NCBI RefSeq assembly: GCF_021601385.1
Contig: NZ_BQHO01000007.1
Location: forward strand, 124,001-188,000
Length of the DNA stretch: 64,000 nucleotides
Origin: Pseudomonas parasichuanensis
GTDB lineage: Bacteria; Pseudomonadota; Gammaproteobacteria; Pseudomonadales; Pseudomonadaceae
Reading direction: 5' to 3'
Part shown: piece after piece, positions 41,529 through 54,781 of the stretch
Numbering within the stretch: the first letter of the stretch is position 1
Layout of the letters: each line of letters begins with the position of its first letter
The notes under the pieces: model-generated
What the model saw: the letters and a program-made list of their open reading frames with translations, nothing else
What the model was told of the DNA's origin: nothing
Database searches by the model: none
Position numbers and translations under genes: made by a program

Positions 41529-41549
41529 GCACAGGTGAAACCCGACGTC

Positions 41550-42335
41550 TTACTGAGCGTCAGGGCCGTAGATGTCGAAGTTGAAATACTTCTTCTCGAT
41601 CTCTTTGTACTTGCCGTTGGCGCGGATCGCGTCGATGGCCTTGTTGATGCGCTCGCGGTTGGCGTCGTCACCCTTGCGCACGGCGATGCCGATGCCGTCA
41701 CCGAAGTACTTCGCGTCGGTGAACGCCGGGCCAACGAAGCTGAAACCCTTGCCGGCGTCGGTTTTCAGGAAACCGTCTTCGAGCAGGGTGGCATCAGCCA
41801 CGGTGCCGTCGAGGCGGCCAGCCGCCACGTCCAGGTAGATTTCGTTCTGCGTGCCGTAAGGCACGACGGTGGCGCCTTTCGGGGCCAGGACTTCCTTGGC
41901 GAAGCGGTCGTGGATCGAGCCACGCTGCACACCGATCTTCTTGCCCTTGAGCTCACCCAGGCTCTCGCTGATGGCGGTACCTTCCTTCATCACCAGGCGT
42001 GCCGGGGTGAGGTAGTAGCGCTTGGTGAAGTCAACCGACTTCTTGCGATCGTCAGTGATCGACATGGACGACAGGATGGCGTCGATCTTGCGCACTTTGA
42101 GTGCCGGGATCAGGCCATCGAATTCCTGCTCGACCCAGGTGCACTTGGCTTTCATCTCTTCGCACAGGGCGTTGCCGATGTCGTAGTCGAAGCCGGCGAT
42201 GCTGCCGTCGGGTTGCTTGAAGGCGAAGGGTGGGTAGGCGGCTTCGATACCGATCTTCAACGGCTTCTCATCGGCCTGCGATACCAGGGAAAACACGGAA
42301 AGCGCCAGGGCGCCAAGCAGTGCAAGCTTCTTCAT
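41550..42335 (-). CDS. aotJ: Arginine/ornithine-binding periplasmic protein AotJ
   Basis: 261 residues. A signal peptide ([20 protein letters not shown]) is cleaved before [20 protein letters not shown]. The SBP_bac_3 fold shows [20 protein letters not shown], a conserved disulfide pair (CEEMKAKC), [20 protein letters not shown] and [19 protein letters not shown]. The ATG ending at 42335 gives a proper signal peptide. First gene of the importer operon, with an ArgR-like site about 150 bases upstream. Confidence 0.95.
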   Translation of the reverse strand: MKKLALLGALALSVFSLVSQADEKPLKIGIEAAYPPFAFKQPDGSIAGFDYDIGNALCEEMKAKCTWVEQEFDGLIPALKVRKIDAILSSMSITDDRKKSVDFTKRYYLTPARLVMKEGTAISESLGELKGKKIGVQRGSIHDRFAKEVLAPKGATVVPYGTQNEIYLDVAAGRLDGTVADATLLEDGFLKTDAGKGFSFVGPAFTDAKYFGDGIGIAVRKGDDANRERINKAIDAIRANGKYKEIEKKYFNFDIYGPDAQ

Positions 42336-42480
42336 CAGGTAACTCCATCGGTACGGGGCAATACAAGGCAGGTGTAACGGCTGCCCGATATGCGAATGGG
42401 TACAACGCGAGCCGCGCAGGTTTCGACCAAGGTCGCAGACCACGAGCGAGTGAGTGGCATTTTAGCGACAGCCCGGTAGT

Positions 42481-42501
42481 CGATATTTCTTCAAAGCGAC
42501 A
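42481..42501 (-). promoter_or_regulatory. ArgR-like operator before aotJ
   Basis: TGTCGCTTTGAAGAAATATCG on the minus strand contains TGTCGC-N8-AA exactly. A second TGTCGC on the same strand runs down from 42470 but is followed by CA in place of AA. The remaining bases from 42336 to 42783 show no gene with a ribosome site that I can support. Confidence 0.65.
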
Positions 42502-42783
42502 ACTAGTTACAGAAGCGCTTGAAACCACGGCGGGCGATATTGACAGCTCTCGCTGAATATGCAAGAGCAAAAGAGAAATAACCTATATCCAAAGCAATAA
42601 GCGCGCCTATTATTGGCAAACCCTTGTATTCCGGCAAGTGCAGCGTGCCACGGTGCATGAAATGGCTGGAAATTCGCACCGCGATAGCCCGCGAATGTTT
42701 CCGCAAGCCTCATTTGTGTGCGAAATCACCTACAGACACGGTTACCGATGAATGTCGGGTAACAGTCCATTCAGTAAAGCAAA

Positions 42784-42809
42784 AACCCCGCCGGTTGCCC
42801 GGCGGGGTT
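42784..42809 (-). terminator. Terminator after acs
   Basis: Stem AACCCCGCCGG / CCGGCGGGGTT with a short loop, followed by TTTTTGC on the minus strand. It lies about 95 bases after the acs stop, beyond a REP element. Confidence 0.85.
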
Positions 42810-42856
42810 CTGCTGCATCTCGCAAATCAAGCAACTGTCTTGCGCAGCTTTTTCTG

Positions 42857-42898
42857 CAGGAGCGGCCTTGTGCCGCGAAAGGGCCGCAAAGCGGCCCC
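42857..42898. repeat. Single REP element, GGCCTTGTGCCGCG family
   Basis: GCAGGAGCGGCCTTGTGCCG continues into a GGGCCGC/GCGGCCC hairpin. The first part matches the paired element at 57827-57945. It is wedged between the acs stop and its terminator. Confidence 0.7.
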
Positions 42899-42904
42899 TT
42901 GCCA

Positions 42905-44866
<1,962 letters not shown>

Positions 44867-45275
44867 CTGTGTTACCTCGGTGTAATAGTTGTTTTTGTAT
44901 GGAACCGTTTGTAACTGTACCAGAGCGGCAAAAGCCATTCGACGTTGGTAGTAACGCAACCCGCCAAAGACCGGCCCATCCGGCTCGACCGCTCTAACTC
45001 ATGGCACACAGCCATCCGCGAGAAAAACCGGAGCATTTTTCCAAGGGATTGTTACAGATTCTGTCAAAAGACTTTATCAAAACCCCCTCTGTTTCAGCCG
45101 CAGCCACCCTCCTAGAATTCAACTCGCCAGCAACGGCAACGCGATTAACTTCTGGTTACAGCCCCCACGAAGGCAAAGTTGATCCGCACCTCATCCTGAT
45201 AGTTGAACAACCGTTGTACTCGCGGCGCCACAAGCGCCGCGTGCCCCCTCACGACCTTAGACAGGTAAATAGAAA
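44867..45275. other. Divergent control region of acsA and the DUF2790 gene
   Basis: 409 bases without a convincing gene. It should carry two opposing promoters. It has several A/T-rich patches (for example near 45040-45120) but no site I can name. Confidence 0.5.
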
Positions 45276-45530
45276 ATGAAAGCTTTACTGGTATTGGTAC
45301 TTGGCAGTCTTTGCGGCGCGGCACTGGCCGGCGAGGCAAAAGATGCCGAGCAGATTCCGGTTGAACAGTACAGTTATTCGCAGCACCTGGACATCGCCCG
45401 CGTCCTTTCCATGAGCGAAGTGCCCAATGTCTGCGAAGTGGTGCCGGCCCGTATGACCTACGAGGACTCCCAGGGCCAGAAGCACATTCTCGAATACCGC
45501 GTGATGGGCAACGGCTGCTCCAACGGCTGA
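45276..45530 (+). CDS. DUF2790 small exported protein
   Basis: 84 residues. A signal peptide (MKALLVLVLGSLCGAALAGE) is followed by about 65 residues with two cysteines, the DUF2790 pattern VEQYSYSQHLDIARVLSMSE and YEDSQGQKHILEYRVMGNGC. Periplasmic; function unknown. Genes of this family are Pseudomonas-specific and often induced by copper or other stress, which I cannot judge here. Followed at once by a hairpin and a REP pair. Confidence 0.85.
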   Translation: MKALLVLVLGSLCGAALAGEAKDAEQIPVEQYSYSQHLDIARVLSMSEVPNVCEVVPARMTYEDSQGQKHILEYRVMGNGCSNG

Positions 45531-45542
45531 CCCCGTGAATTG

Positions 45543-45562
45543 GGGCCCCTCCGGGGCCCTTT
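45543..45562 (+). terminator. Hairpin after the DUF2790 gene
   Basis: Stem GGGCCCC / GGGGCCC with a three-base loop then TTTC, twelve bases past the stop. Confidence 0.6.
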
Positions 45563-45622
45563 CGCGGCTAAAGCCGCGCCCACAGGGTCCGCACTATCCC
45601 TATGGCAGCGGCTTTAGCCGCG
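45563..45622. repeat. Paired REP element, GGCTAAAGCC family
   Basis: CGCGGCTAAAGCCGC at 45563-45577, with the tail GCCCACAGG, and its complement GCGGCTTTAGCCGCG at 45608-45622. Same architecture as the other REP pairs, with a different core. Confidence 0.75.
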
Positions 45623-45652
45623 AAAAATATTGAAAGCCACAACTTATCGAAA

Positions 45653-47212
<1,560 letters not shown>

Positions 47213-47332
47213 GAAAGCTCTCGAAGCGGCCGAAGTTTTTCGTCGACACGCAGAAAAGTCGTAAAGATAAGCTGACAAATTCCACTTGAAGGCCAGCCCG
47301 ATGCCCGTGATTTTCCGGGTTTACGGGCCTTT

Positions 47333-47350
47333 TGTAAAATTATCGTTACA
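47333..47350 (+). promoter_or_regulatory. PhhR/TyrR-like box between phhR and phhA
   Basis: TGTAAAATTATCGTTACA is an imperfect 18-base palindrome matching TGTAAA-N6-TTTACA at 11 of 12 defined positions. It is about 120 bases before both starts, so it could serve phhA activation and phhR control. Confidence 0.75.
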
Positions 47351-47468
47351 AAACGGAAGGAGGTACAGGCCATCACACAGCCCGCACCCCCGTGCAAAGT
47401 GGCGAATGTAGGGATATTCCTATGGCATGTCCTGCACATAACAAGAAAGCCCTCACCAGGAGCGCCAC

Positions 47469-48257
47469 ATGAAACAGACGCACTACGTGGCCCGCGAGCC
47501 CGATGCGCAAGGTTTTATCGACTACCCGCAGCAAGAGCATGCGGTGTGGAACACCCTGATTACCCGCCAGCTGAAAGTCATCGAAGGCCGGGCCTGCCAG
47601 GAATACCTGGACGGCATCGAGCAGCTCAAGCTGCCCCATGACCGCATCCCGCAGCTGGGCGAAGTCAACAAGGTGCTCGGCGCCACCACCGGCTGGCAGG
47701 TTGCCCGCGTGCCGGCACTGATCCCCTTCCAGACCTTCTTCGAACTGCTGGCCAGCAAGCGCTTCCCGGTCGCCACCTTCATCCGCACCCCGGAAGAACT
47801 CGACTACCTGCAAGAGCCCGACATCTTCCACGAGATCTTCGGCCACTGCCCGCTGCTGACCAACCCCTGGTTCGCCGAATTCACCCACACCTACGGCAAG
47901 CTCGGCCTGGCAGCCACCAAGGAACAGCGCGTCTACCTGGCGCGGCTGTACTGGATGACCATCGAGTTCGGCCTGATGGAAACCCCGCAAGGTCGCAAGA
48001 TCTACGGCGGCGGCATCCTCTCGTCGCCCAAAGAGACCGTCTACAGCCTGTCCGGCGAGCCCGAGCACCAGGCCTTCGACCCGATCGAAGCCATGCGCAC
48101 GCCGTACCGCATCGACATCCTGCAGCCCCTGTACTTCGTCCTGCCGAACATGAAACGCCTGTTCGACCTGGCCCACGAAGACATCATGGCCATGGTCCAC
48201 CAGGCCATGCAGCTGGGCCTGCACGCACCGAAGTTTCCACCCAAGGTCGCCGCCTGA
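47469..48257 (+). CDS. phhA: Phenylalanine 4-hydroxylase
   Basis: 262 residues; iron- and pterin-dependent conversion of Phe to Tyr. Iron ligands are H121 and H126 in PDIFHEIFGHCPLL and E166 in YWMTIEFGLM. GGAG precedes the ATG. First gene of phhABC; phhB follows after 42 bases. Bacterial single-domain form without the N-terminal regulatory domain of the mammalian enzyme. Confidence 0.97.
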   Translation: MKQTHYVAREPDAQGFIDYPQQEHAVWNTLITRQLKVIEGRACQEYLDGIEQLKLPHDRIPQLGEVNKVLGATTGWQVARVPALIPFQTFFELLASKRFPVATFIRTPEELDYLQEPDIFHEIFGHCPLLTNPWFAEFTHTYGKLGLAATKEQRVYLARLYWMTIEFGLMETPQGRKIYGGGILSSPKETVYSLSGEPEHQAFDPIEAMRTPYRIDILQPLYFVLPNMKRLFDLAHEDIMAMVHQAMQLGLHAPKFPPKVAA

Positions 48258-48299
48258 GCCGCCTTCGTCGATAACAACTCAAAACGGAAAATACTCACC

Positions 48300-48656
48300 A
48301 TGAATGCCTTGAACCAAGCCCACTGCGAAGCCTGCCGCGCCGATGCCCCGAAAGTCACCGACGAGGAACTGGCGGTACTGATCCGCGAGATCCCGGACTG
48401 GAACATCGAAGTGCGCGACGGCCACATGGAGCTCGAGCGCGTCTTCCTGTTCAAGAACTTCAAGCACGCCCTGGCCTTCACCAACGCCGTGGGTGAAATC
48501 GCCGAGGCCGAAGGCCACCACCCGGGCCTGATGACCGAGTGGGGCAAGGTCACCGTGACCTGGTGGAGCCACTCGATCAAAGGCCTGCACCGCAACGACT
48601 TCATCATGTGCGCCCGCACCGACAAGGTCGCCGAGACCGCCGAAGGGCGCAAGTGA
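48300..48656 (+). CDS. phhB: Pterin-4a-carbinolamine dehydratase
   Basis: 118 residues; regenerates the pterin cofactor of PhhA. The active-site histidines are H73 and H74 in EAEGHHPGL and H91 in [10 protein letters not shown]. The stop overlaps the phhC start (TGATG). An acidic, short protein of normal family length. Confidence 0.96.
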   Translation: MNALNQAHCEACRADAPKVTDEELAVLIREIPDWNIEVRDGHMELERVFLFKNFKHALAFTNAVGEIAEAEGHHPGLMTEWGKVTVTWWSHSIKGLHRNDFIMCARTDKVAETAEGRK

Positions 48657-49849
48657 TGCACTTCGCGGCGATCGGGCGGGTCCCTGGCGACCCGATCCTC
48701 GGGCTGATGGAGGCCTACGCGCGCGATGACAACCCGGCCAAGTTCGACCTGGGCGTCGGCGTGTTCAAGGACGCCCAGGGCCTGACGCCGATACCTTCGG
48801 CGGTCAAGCAGGCCGAACAACGCCTGGTTGCCCAGCAAGCCAGCAAAAGCTACATCGGCGGCCACGGCGACGCAGCCTTTGGCCGCCTGATCAGCGAACT
48901 GGTGCTGGGTAGCGCTTCGCCGCTGCTGGCCAACCAGCGCGCTGGCGCCACCCAGACCCCGGGCGGCACTGGCGCACTGCGCCTGGCGGCGGAGTTCATC
49001 GCCCAGTGCCTGCCGGGCCGCGGCCTGTGGCTGAGCGACCCGACCTGGCCGATCCACGAGACGATCTTCGCCGGCGCCGGCCTGAAGGTGTCGCACTACC
49101 CCTACGTGGGCAGCGACAACCGCCTGAACGTTGCCGGCATGCTCGCCGCGCTGGAACAGGCACCGGAAGGCGACGTGGTGCTGCTGCACGCCTGCTGCCA
49201 CAACCCCACCGGTTTCGACCTGGGCCAGGATGACTGGCGCGCGGTGCTCGACGTCGTCAAGCGGCGCAACCTGCTGCCACTGATCGACTTCGCCTACCAG
49301 GGTTTTGGCGATGGCCTGGAACAGGACGCCTGGGCCGTGCGCCTGTTCGCCGCCGAGTTGCCGGAACTGCTGATCACCAGCTCCTGCTCGAAGAACTTCG
49401 GCCTGTACCGCGACCGCACCGGCGCCCTGCTGGTGTGCAGCCACGACGCCGAGAAACTGCAGGACGTACGCAGCCAGCTGGCGCTGCTTGCCCGCAACCT
49501 GTGGTCGACGCCGCCGGACCATGGCGCCGCCGTGGTCGCGCAGATCCTTGGCGACCCGGCGCTCAAGGCGCTGTGGGTCGAGGAAGTCGAGGCCATGCGC
49601 CAACGCATCGCCGAACTGCGCCAAGGGCTGGTCGAGGCCCTGGTGCCGCACGGGCTGGCCGAGCGCTTCGCGCACATTGCCGCGCAACGCGGGATGTTCT
49701 CGTATACCGGGCTGAACCCGGAGCAAGTGCGCCTGCTGCGTGAAAAGCACAGCGTGTACATGGTCGGCACTGGCCGGGCGAATATCGCCGGGGCCGATAC
49801 CAAGCGCCTGGAACAGCTGGCTGCGGCAATCGCCGACGTCTGTAATTGA
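48656..49849 (+). CDS. phhC: Aromatic amino acid aminotransferase PhhC
   Basis: 397 residues; fold-type I PLP aminotransferase that deaminates tyrosine (and aspartate/phenylalanine) in the phh pathway. The Schiff-base lysine is K246 in TSSCSKNFGLYRDR, and the substrate-binding arginine region is MVGTGRANIAG near the C terminus. The ATG overlaps the phhB stop by one base. Ends the phhABC operon before a hairpin. Confidence 0.95.
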   Translation: MHFAAIGRVPGDPILGLMEAYARDDNPAKFDLGVGVFKDAQGLTPIPSAVKQAEQRLVAQQASKSYIGGHGDAAFGRLISELVLGSASPLLANQRAGATQTPGGTGALRLAAEFIAQCLPGRGLWLSDPTWPIHETIFAGAGLKVSHYPYVGSDNRLNVAGMLAALEQAPEGDVVLLHACCHNPTGFDLGQDDWRAVLDVVKRRNLLPLIDFAYQGFGDGLEQDAWAVRLFAAELPELLITSSCSKNFGLYRDRTGALLVCSHDAEKLQDVRSQLALLARNLWSTPPDHGAAVVAQILGDPALKALWVEEVEAMRQRIAELRQGLVEALVPHGLAERFAHIAAQRGMFSYTGLNPEQVRLLREKHSVYMVGTGRANIAGADTKRLEQLAAAIADVCN

Positions 49850-49855
49850 TATTTT

Positions 49856-49874
49856 GGGGCCGCTTTGCGGCCCC
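49856..49874 (+). terminator. Hairpin after phhC
   Basis: Stem GGGGCCGC / GCGGCCCC with loop TTT, followed by ATTATT; seven bases past the phhC stop. Confidence 0.65.
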
Positions 49875-50046
49875 ATTATTCAGACCCCATACCCCCCGCA
49901 CCGTCCGATATCCGCCCGTAAAAACCGACCCACGGGGCGGAAAAATCTCAAACTGTCATCCTCACTGCTGTATCCTGCCCCTGCTTTTCGAAGCCACACA
50001 CGCGCCACGCGCAGTCTTTTCACTCACACTTGCGAGGAACGACGAG

Positions 50047-50175
50047 ATGCATGAAATCCCGAATCTTCCCTTCCCAAGCCTGAACCCCGAAGAGCAATCC
50101 GTTGCCGCCCACGCCGAACCGACGCCTGCCGTCGAACCGCACGGTGACGATCAATCCAGCGCCGACCAGGAATAA
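50047..50175 (+). CDS. Possible 42-residue acidic peptide
   Basis: MHEIPNLPFPSLNPEEQSVA continues into an Asp/Glu/His-rich, probably disordered tail. GAGGAA lies nine bases before the ATG. It is in the 425-base gap between phhC and an MFS gene. No family recognised; whether it is real depends on conservation. Confidence 0.45.
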   Translation: MHEIPNLPFPSLNPEEQSVAAHAEPTPAVEPHGDDQSSADQE

Positions 50176-50274
50176 CCGCGCAGACCCCGACAGTGTGAAA
50201 ACGGCTGGCCTGTGGGAACCTCCCCGCCATCGCGTTTTCACACCGTCCAGAACCTCTACCCTCCGAAGGCCCCC

Positions 50275-51474
50275 ATGCCCGATTCACCGCGCCCCCTTGC
50301 GGTCACCCTGCAAGTCGTCTCGATCGTCCTCTTCACCTTCATCGGCTACCTGAACATCGGCATCCCCCTTGCCGTGTTGCCGGGCTATGTGCACAACCAA
50401 CTGGGTTTCAGCGCCGTCATCGCCGGCCTGGTGATCAGTGTGCAGTACCTGGCCACCCTGCTCAGCCGCCCTACCGCCAGCCGCATCATCGACAACCTCG
50501 GCAGCAAGAAAGCCGTGATGTGGGGCCTGGCCGGCTGCGGCCTGAGCGGCGTATTCATGCTCGCCTGCCACTTCCTCACGCCTTGGCCGTGGCTGAGCCT
50601 GGCCTGCCTGCTGATCGGCCGCCTGGTACTGGGCAGCGCGGAAAGCCTGGTGGGCTCGGGTTCGATCGGCTGGGGCATTGGTCGGGTCGGCGCGAACAAC
50701 ACCGCCAAGGTGATCTCCTGGAACGGTATCGCCAGCTATGGCGCACTGGCCATCGGCGCGCCGCTGGGGGTGCTGATGGTCAAGCACCTCGGGCTGTGGA
50801 GCATGGGCGCGAGCATCATCCTGCTGGGCGTGCTCGGCCTGCTGCTGGCCTGGCCCAAGCGCGCAGCGCCGGTGGTCAGCGGGGTGCGCCTGCCCTTTTT
50901 GCAAGTACTGGGCAAGGTGTTCCCCCATGGTTCGGGGCTGGCGCTGGGCTCGATCGGTTTCGGCACCATCGCCACCTTCATCACCCTGTATTACGCCAGC
51001 CGCGACTGGCCCAACGCAGCGCTGACCCTGAGCCTGTTCGGCGCCAGCTTCATCAGCGCACGGCTGCTGTTCGGCAACATGATCAACCGCCTGGGTGGTT
51101 TTCGCGTGGCAATCGCTTGCCTGTCGGTGGAGACCCTGGGGTTGCTGATGCTGTGGCTGGCACCAAGCGCCGAAATAGCTCTGGCCGGGGCGGCGCTCAG
51201 TGGTTTCGGGTTCTCGCTGGTGTTCCCGGCACTGGGCGTCGAGGCGGTGAACCAGGTATCGGCGGCCAACCGCGGTGCAGCGGTGGGGGCGTATTCGCTG
51301 TTCATCGATTTGTCGCTGGGGATTACCGGGCCGCTGGTGGGCGCGGTGGCGGCGGGGTTCGGGTTTGCCTCGATGTTCCTGTTTGCGGCAGGTGCAGCGG
51401 CGTGCGGACTGGTGTTGAGCCTGTATCTGTACCGCCAGGCGCGGCGAATGCGCCAGCGCGCTGATCAATCCTGA
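50275..51474 (+). CDS. MFS transporter (YhhS-like)
   Basis: 399 residues, about 12 membrane segments. Starts [20 protein letters not shown] with GAAGG just upstream. The motif between segments 2 and 3 is [20 protein letters not shown], and [20 protein letters not shown] marks the second half. Substrate unknown. Convergent with the YdiJ-type gene, with a paired REP element between them. Confidence 0.88.
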   Translation: MPDSPRPLAVTLQVVSIVLFTFIGYLNIGIPLAVLPGYVHNQLGFSAVIAGLVISVQYLATLLSRPTASRIIDNLGSKKAVMWGLAGCGLSGVFMLACHFLTPWPWLSLACLLIGRLVLGSAESLVGSGSIGWGIGRVGANNTAKVISWNGIASYGALAIGAPLGVLMVKHLGLWSMGASIILLGVLGLLLAWPKRAAPVVSGVRLPFLQVLGKVFPHGSGLALGSIGFGTIATFITLYYASRDWPNAALTLSLFGASFISARLLFGNMINRLGGFRVAIACLSVETLGLLMLWLAPSAEIALAGAALSGFGFSLVFPALGVEAVNQVSAANRGAAVGAYSLFIDLSLGITGPLVGAVAAGFGFASMFLFAAGAAACGLVLSLYLYRQARRMRQRADQS

Positions 51475-51490
51475 TTCAACTTTCGCTTCA

Positions 51491-51585
51491 CCGGCCTCAT
51501 CGCCGGCAAGCCGGCTCCCACAGGGTTAGCGCATGGCTCGGGCTTATGCGATCAGAGTGGGAGCCGGCTTGCCGGCGATTGGGCC
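51491..51585. repeat. Paired REP element, GCCGGCAAGCCGGC family
   Basis: CGCCGGCAAGCCGGCTCCCA at 51501-51520 and its complement at 51558-51577, in inverted order between two convergent genes. It may double as a terminator for both. Confidence 0.8.
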
Positions 51586-51609
51586 GCATAGCGGCCCCCG
51601 ACAATCTCA

Positions 51610-54600
51610 CTAGCGTTGCGCGTACTGCAGCACTACTTCCAGCGGATGGCGCAACTGCTTCTCGGTCATGCGCTTGACCTGGCTGCGGCACGAATAACCG
51701 GTCGCCAGCGCCTCGCCATCCTTGTCCAGCTTGGTCGCCCAGGACTGCTCGAAGATGGTCTTCGAAGTTTCCTGGTTACGCGCCTCATGCCCATAGGTAC
51801 CGGACATGCCACAGCACCCCGTGGCCTCGGTAACCAGCTTCAGGCCCATGCGCGCGAACACCTGCTCCCACTGCTTGGTACTGGCCGGCACGTTGGTCTT
51901 CTCGGTGCAGTGGGCCATCAGGCGGTAGCTGCCCGCCTTGGCCGGCGCCTGCTCGGGCAGCACGTCCATCAGCCATTCCTGGGGCAGCAGCACCTGCGGG
52001 CAGCCCTCCAGGCCGTCGACCTTCTGGTACTCCTGGCGATACACCAGGGTCATCGCCGGGTCCAGGCCCACCAGTGGCACACCGCAGTCGGCCAGGGCCT
52101 TGAGCTGGGTGCCGTTGCGGATCGCCGCCTTGGCAAAGGCGCCGAGGAAACCCTGCACATGCAGCGGCTTGCCGTTGGCGCTGTAGGGCGCGAGGAACAC
52201 CTTGTGCCCCAGGCGATGGGCCAGCTCGATGAACGAGGCCAGCAACGGCGTCTCGAAGTAGCGGGTGAAGGCGTCCTGCACCAGCACGATGCTGCGCTCG
52301 CGCTGGGCCGGGGTCAGTTCGCGCAGGGCCGGCACGCTGGCCACCTGCACCCGGCAACGGGTCAGGGTGGCCTGGAAGTTGAAGCGGCTGATCAGCGGGC
52401 TGTCGACCATGCCGACCTGGTCCGCCAGCAGCTTGCTTACCCACTTCGAGCCCATCACCGCGTTGTACAGGCCCGGCGCGTGGGCCAGGTACGGAATGGT
52501 GAACTCCAGCGAACCGATCAGGTAATCACGCAGCGGGCGCTGGTAACGGCCGTGGTACAGCTCGAGGAAGCGCGAGCGGAAGTCCGGCACATTGACCTTG
52601 ATCGGGCACTGCCCCGCGCAGGACTTGCACGCCAGGCAACCGGCCATGGCGTCATACACCTCGTGAGAAAAATCTTGCTGCCCCTGCTGTTGCGCACGGC
52701 TGTTGCGCAGCCGAGCCGGCAGCCCCTTGAGCCAGGAGGCCTTGCGCTGGGCGGCGGCCAGCACGTCGATGTTGGCCTCGCCCTGCAGGCGCAGCCATTC
52801 GCGGATCAACGAAGCGCGGCCCTTGGGCGAGTGCTGGCGTTCGCGGGTGGCCTTCCACGACGGGCACATGGCGTCGTTGGGGTCGTAGTTGTAGCAGGCG
52901 CCGTTGCCGTTGCAGTGCACGGCGCTGCCGAAGCTCTGCCACACGCGCTCGTCGATGCTGCGGTCCAGATCGCCACGCAGGGTCACGCCATCCACCGGGG
53001 TCAGGCCTTCGGCGCTGTCCGGCGGGGTGCAGATCTTGCCGGGGTTGAGCTGGTTGTGTGGGTCGAACGCGCCCTTGAGGCGCTGCAGCGCCGGGTACAG
53101 CTCACCGAAATACTCTGGCACATACTCCGAGCGCAGGCCCTTGCCGTGCTCGCCCCACAGCAGGCCGCCATAGCTTTTGGTCAGCGCCGCCACGGCATCG
53201 GAGATCGGCTTGACCAGGGCGGCCTGGGCCGGGTCCTTCATGTCCAGCGCCGGGCGCACGTGCAGCACGCCGGCATCGACGTGGCCGAACATGCCGTAGG
53301 CCAGGCCATAGCCATCGAGCAGCGCACGGAAGTCGGCAATGTAATCGGCCAGTTGCTCTGGTGGTACCGCGGTGTCCTCGACGAACGGCTGCGGGCGCAC
53401 TTCGCCCTCGACGTTGCCCAGCAGCCCCACCGAGCGCTTGCGCATCACATAGACGCGGGTCACTGCCTCGGCGCCTTCAGCCAGGGTGTGGCCCAGGCGC
53501 TCGACACCCTTGTCGGCCTGCAGGTGCGCGACGAAGGCCTGGACCCGGGCATTGACCTCGTCCGGCTCGTCACCGCAGAACTCCACCAGGTTGATGCCCA
53601 GGGTCGGGCGCTCGGGGTCGGCCGGGAAGTATTCGGCGACGCTGTGCCAGACGATGTCCTTCATCGCCAGCATCAACACCTTGGAGTCGACGGTCTCGAT
53701 CGACAGCGGCTTGTGCGCCATCAATGCATTGGCGTCGCGCAGGGCGTCCATGAAGCTGGTGTAGCGCACGTTGACCAGCACGGCGTACTTGGGGATCGGC
53801 AGCACGTTGAGCTTGGCCTCGACCACATAGCCCAGCGAGCCCTCGGCGCCGCACAGCACGCTGTTGAGGTTGAAGCGGCCCTGCTCGTCGCGCAGGTGCG
53901 CCAGGTCATAGCCGGTCAGGCAGCGGTTGAGCTTGGGGAAGGTGCTCTCGATCAGCTCACCCTGGGTTTCCTGGATCTCGCGGGCCATGCGGTAAACCTC
54001 GCCCACCCGCCCGGGGGCGGCGCAAGCCTGCGCCAGCGCCGCGTCGTCGATCGGCAGGCTGTGCAGGCGCTCGCCACCGAGCAGCACGCTGTGCAGCTCC
54101 AGCACGTGGTCGCGGGTCTTGCCGTAGGTGCAGCTGCCCTGGCCGCTGGCGTCGGTGTTGATCATGCCGCCCACGGTGGCGCGGTTGGAGGTGGACAGCT
54201 CGGGGGCGAAGAACAGCCCGTGGGGCTTGAGCGCGGCGTTGAGCTGGTCCTTGACCGTGCCGGCCTGCACCCGCACCCAGCGCTCCTCGACGTTGATTTC
54301 GAGGATCTTGTTCATGTGCCGCGAGAGATCGACGACGATACCGTCGGTCAACGACTGGCCGTTGGTACCGGTACCACCACCGCGCGGGGTGAGCTTAATG
54401 GCATGAAAGCGCGGTTCGGCCATCAGCGTGGCGACCCGCACCACATCGTCGGCGTCCAGCGGGAACACCGCCGCCTGGGGCAGGCGCTGGTAGATCGAGT
54501 TGTCGGTGGCCAGCACGGTACGGGTGCCGTAGTCGGCACTGATCTGGCCACGGAAGCCATTGTTCTTCAGGGCTTCGAGGAATTCGGGGTAGTTGGCGGC

Positions 54601-54630
54601 AGGCGCACGGGGCAGCAGCTGGGCGATCAT
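51610..54630 (-). CDS. ydiJ: YdiJ-type FAD-binding oxidase with Fe-S domain
   Basis: 1006 residues. FAD_binding_4 region near the N terminus (LTPRGGGTGTNGQSLTDGIV; ATVGGMINTDASGQGSCTYG), a vanillyl-oxidase-type C-terminal FAD domain with LLWGEHGKGLRSEY, then a ferredoxin-like motif CLACKSCAGQCPIKVNVPDF and a CCG domain (ATGCCGMSGTYGHEARNQE). YdiJ and relatives oxidise D-2-hydroxyacids such as D-2-hydroxyglutarate or D-lactate and pass electrons to the chain. A LysR gene is divergent at its 5' end and is a likely regulator. Exact substrate not decidable from sequence. Confidence 0.9.
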   Translation of the reverse strand: MIAQLLPRAPAANYPEFLEALKNNGFRGQISADYGTRTVLATDNSIYQRLPQAAVFPLDADDVVRVATLMAEPRFHAIKLTPRGGGTGTNGQSLTDGIVVDLSRHMNKILEINVEERWVRVQAGTVKDQLNAALKPHGLFFAPELSTSNRATVGGMINTDASGQGSCTYGKTRDHVLELHSVLLGGERLHSLPIDDAALAQACAAPGRVGEVYRMAREIQETQGELIESTFPKLNRCLTGYDLAHLRDEQGRFNLNSVLCGAEGSLGYVVEAKLNVLPIPKYAVLVNVRYTSFMDALRDANALMAHKPLSIETVDSKVLMLAMKDIVWHSVAEYFPADPERPTLGINLVEFCGDEPDEVNARVQAFVAHLQADKGVERLGHTLAEGAEAVTRVYVMRKRSVGLLGNVEGEVRPQPFVEDTAVPPEQLADYIADFRALLDGYGLAYGMFGHVDAGVLHVRPALDMKDPAQAALVKPISDAVAALTKSYGGLLWGEHGKGLRSEYVPEYFGELYPALQRLKGAFDPHNQLNPGKICTPPDSAEGLTPVDGVTLRGDLDRSIDERVWQSFGSAVHCNGNGACYNYDPNDAMCPSWKATRERQHSPKGRASLIREWLRLQGEANIDVLAAAQRKASWLKGLPARLRNSRAQQQGQQDFSHEVYDAMAGCLACKSCAGQCPIKVNVPDFRSRFLELYHGRYQRPLRDYLIGSLEFTIPYLAHAPGLYNAVMGSKWVSKLLADQVGMVDSPLISRFNFQATLTRCRVQVASVPALRELTPAQRERSIVLVQDAFTRYFETPLLASFIELAHRLGHKVFLAPYSANGKPLHVQGFLGAFAKAAIRNGTQLKALADCGVPLVGLDPAMTLVYRQEYQKVDGLEGCPQVLLPQEWLMDVLPEQAPAKAGSYRLMAHCTEKTNVPASTKQWEQVFARMGLKLVTEATGCCGMSGTYGHEARNQETSKTIFEQSWATKLDKDGEALATGYSCRSQVKRMTEKQLRHPLEVVLQYAQR

Positions 54631-54781
54631 CGATGGATGCCTCTTTGATATCGGCTAATTCACGGAAATCCTGTCATCGCGGTATGGATTTAACATGAGC
54701 GGATGACGAATGCGCCAATGTTCCTGTAGTTTCGCGCCAGGGGCAAACGGATATTCCTGCCGCTATCAATGAGTTTTATGA

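Noticed and set aside
42503-42713. Short minus-strand frames upstream of aotJ
   Set aside because: Two overlapping frames without ribosome sites in the aotJ control region; neither has recognisable features.
47423-47437. TGGCATGTCCTGCAC before phhA as a -24/-12 promoter
   Set aside because: The GG and GC are only eight bases apart, which does not fit sigma-54 geometry; the PhhR GAFEGA loop also argues against it.
51616-54648. Plus-strand open frame (1010 codons) opposite the YdiJ-type gene
   Set aside because: Same reason: an exact antisense shadow of an intact, domain-rich gene.
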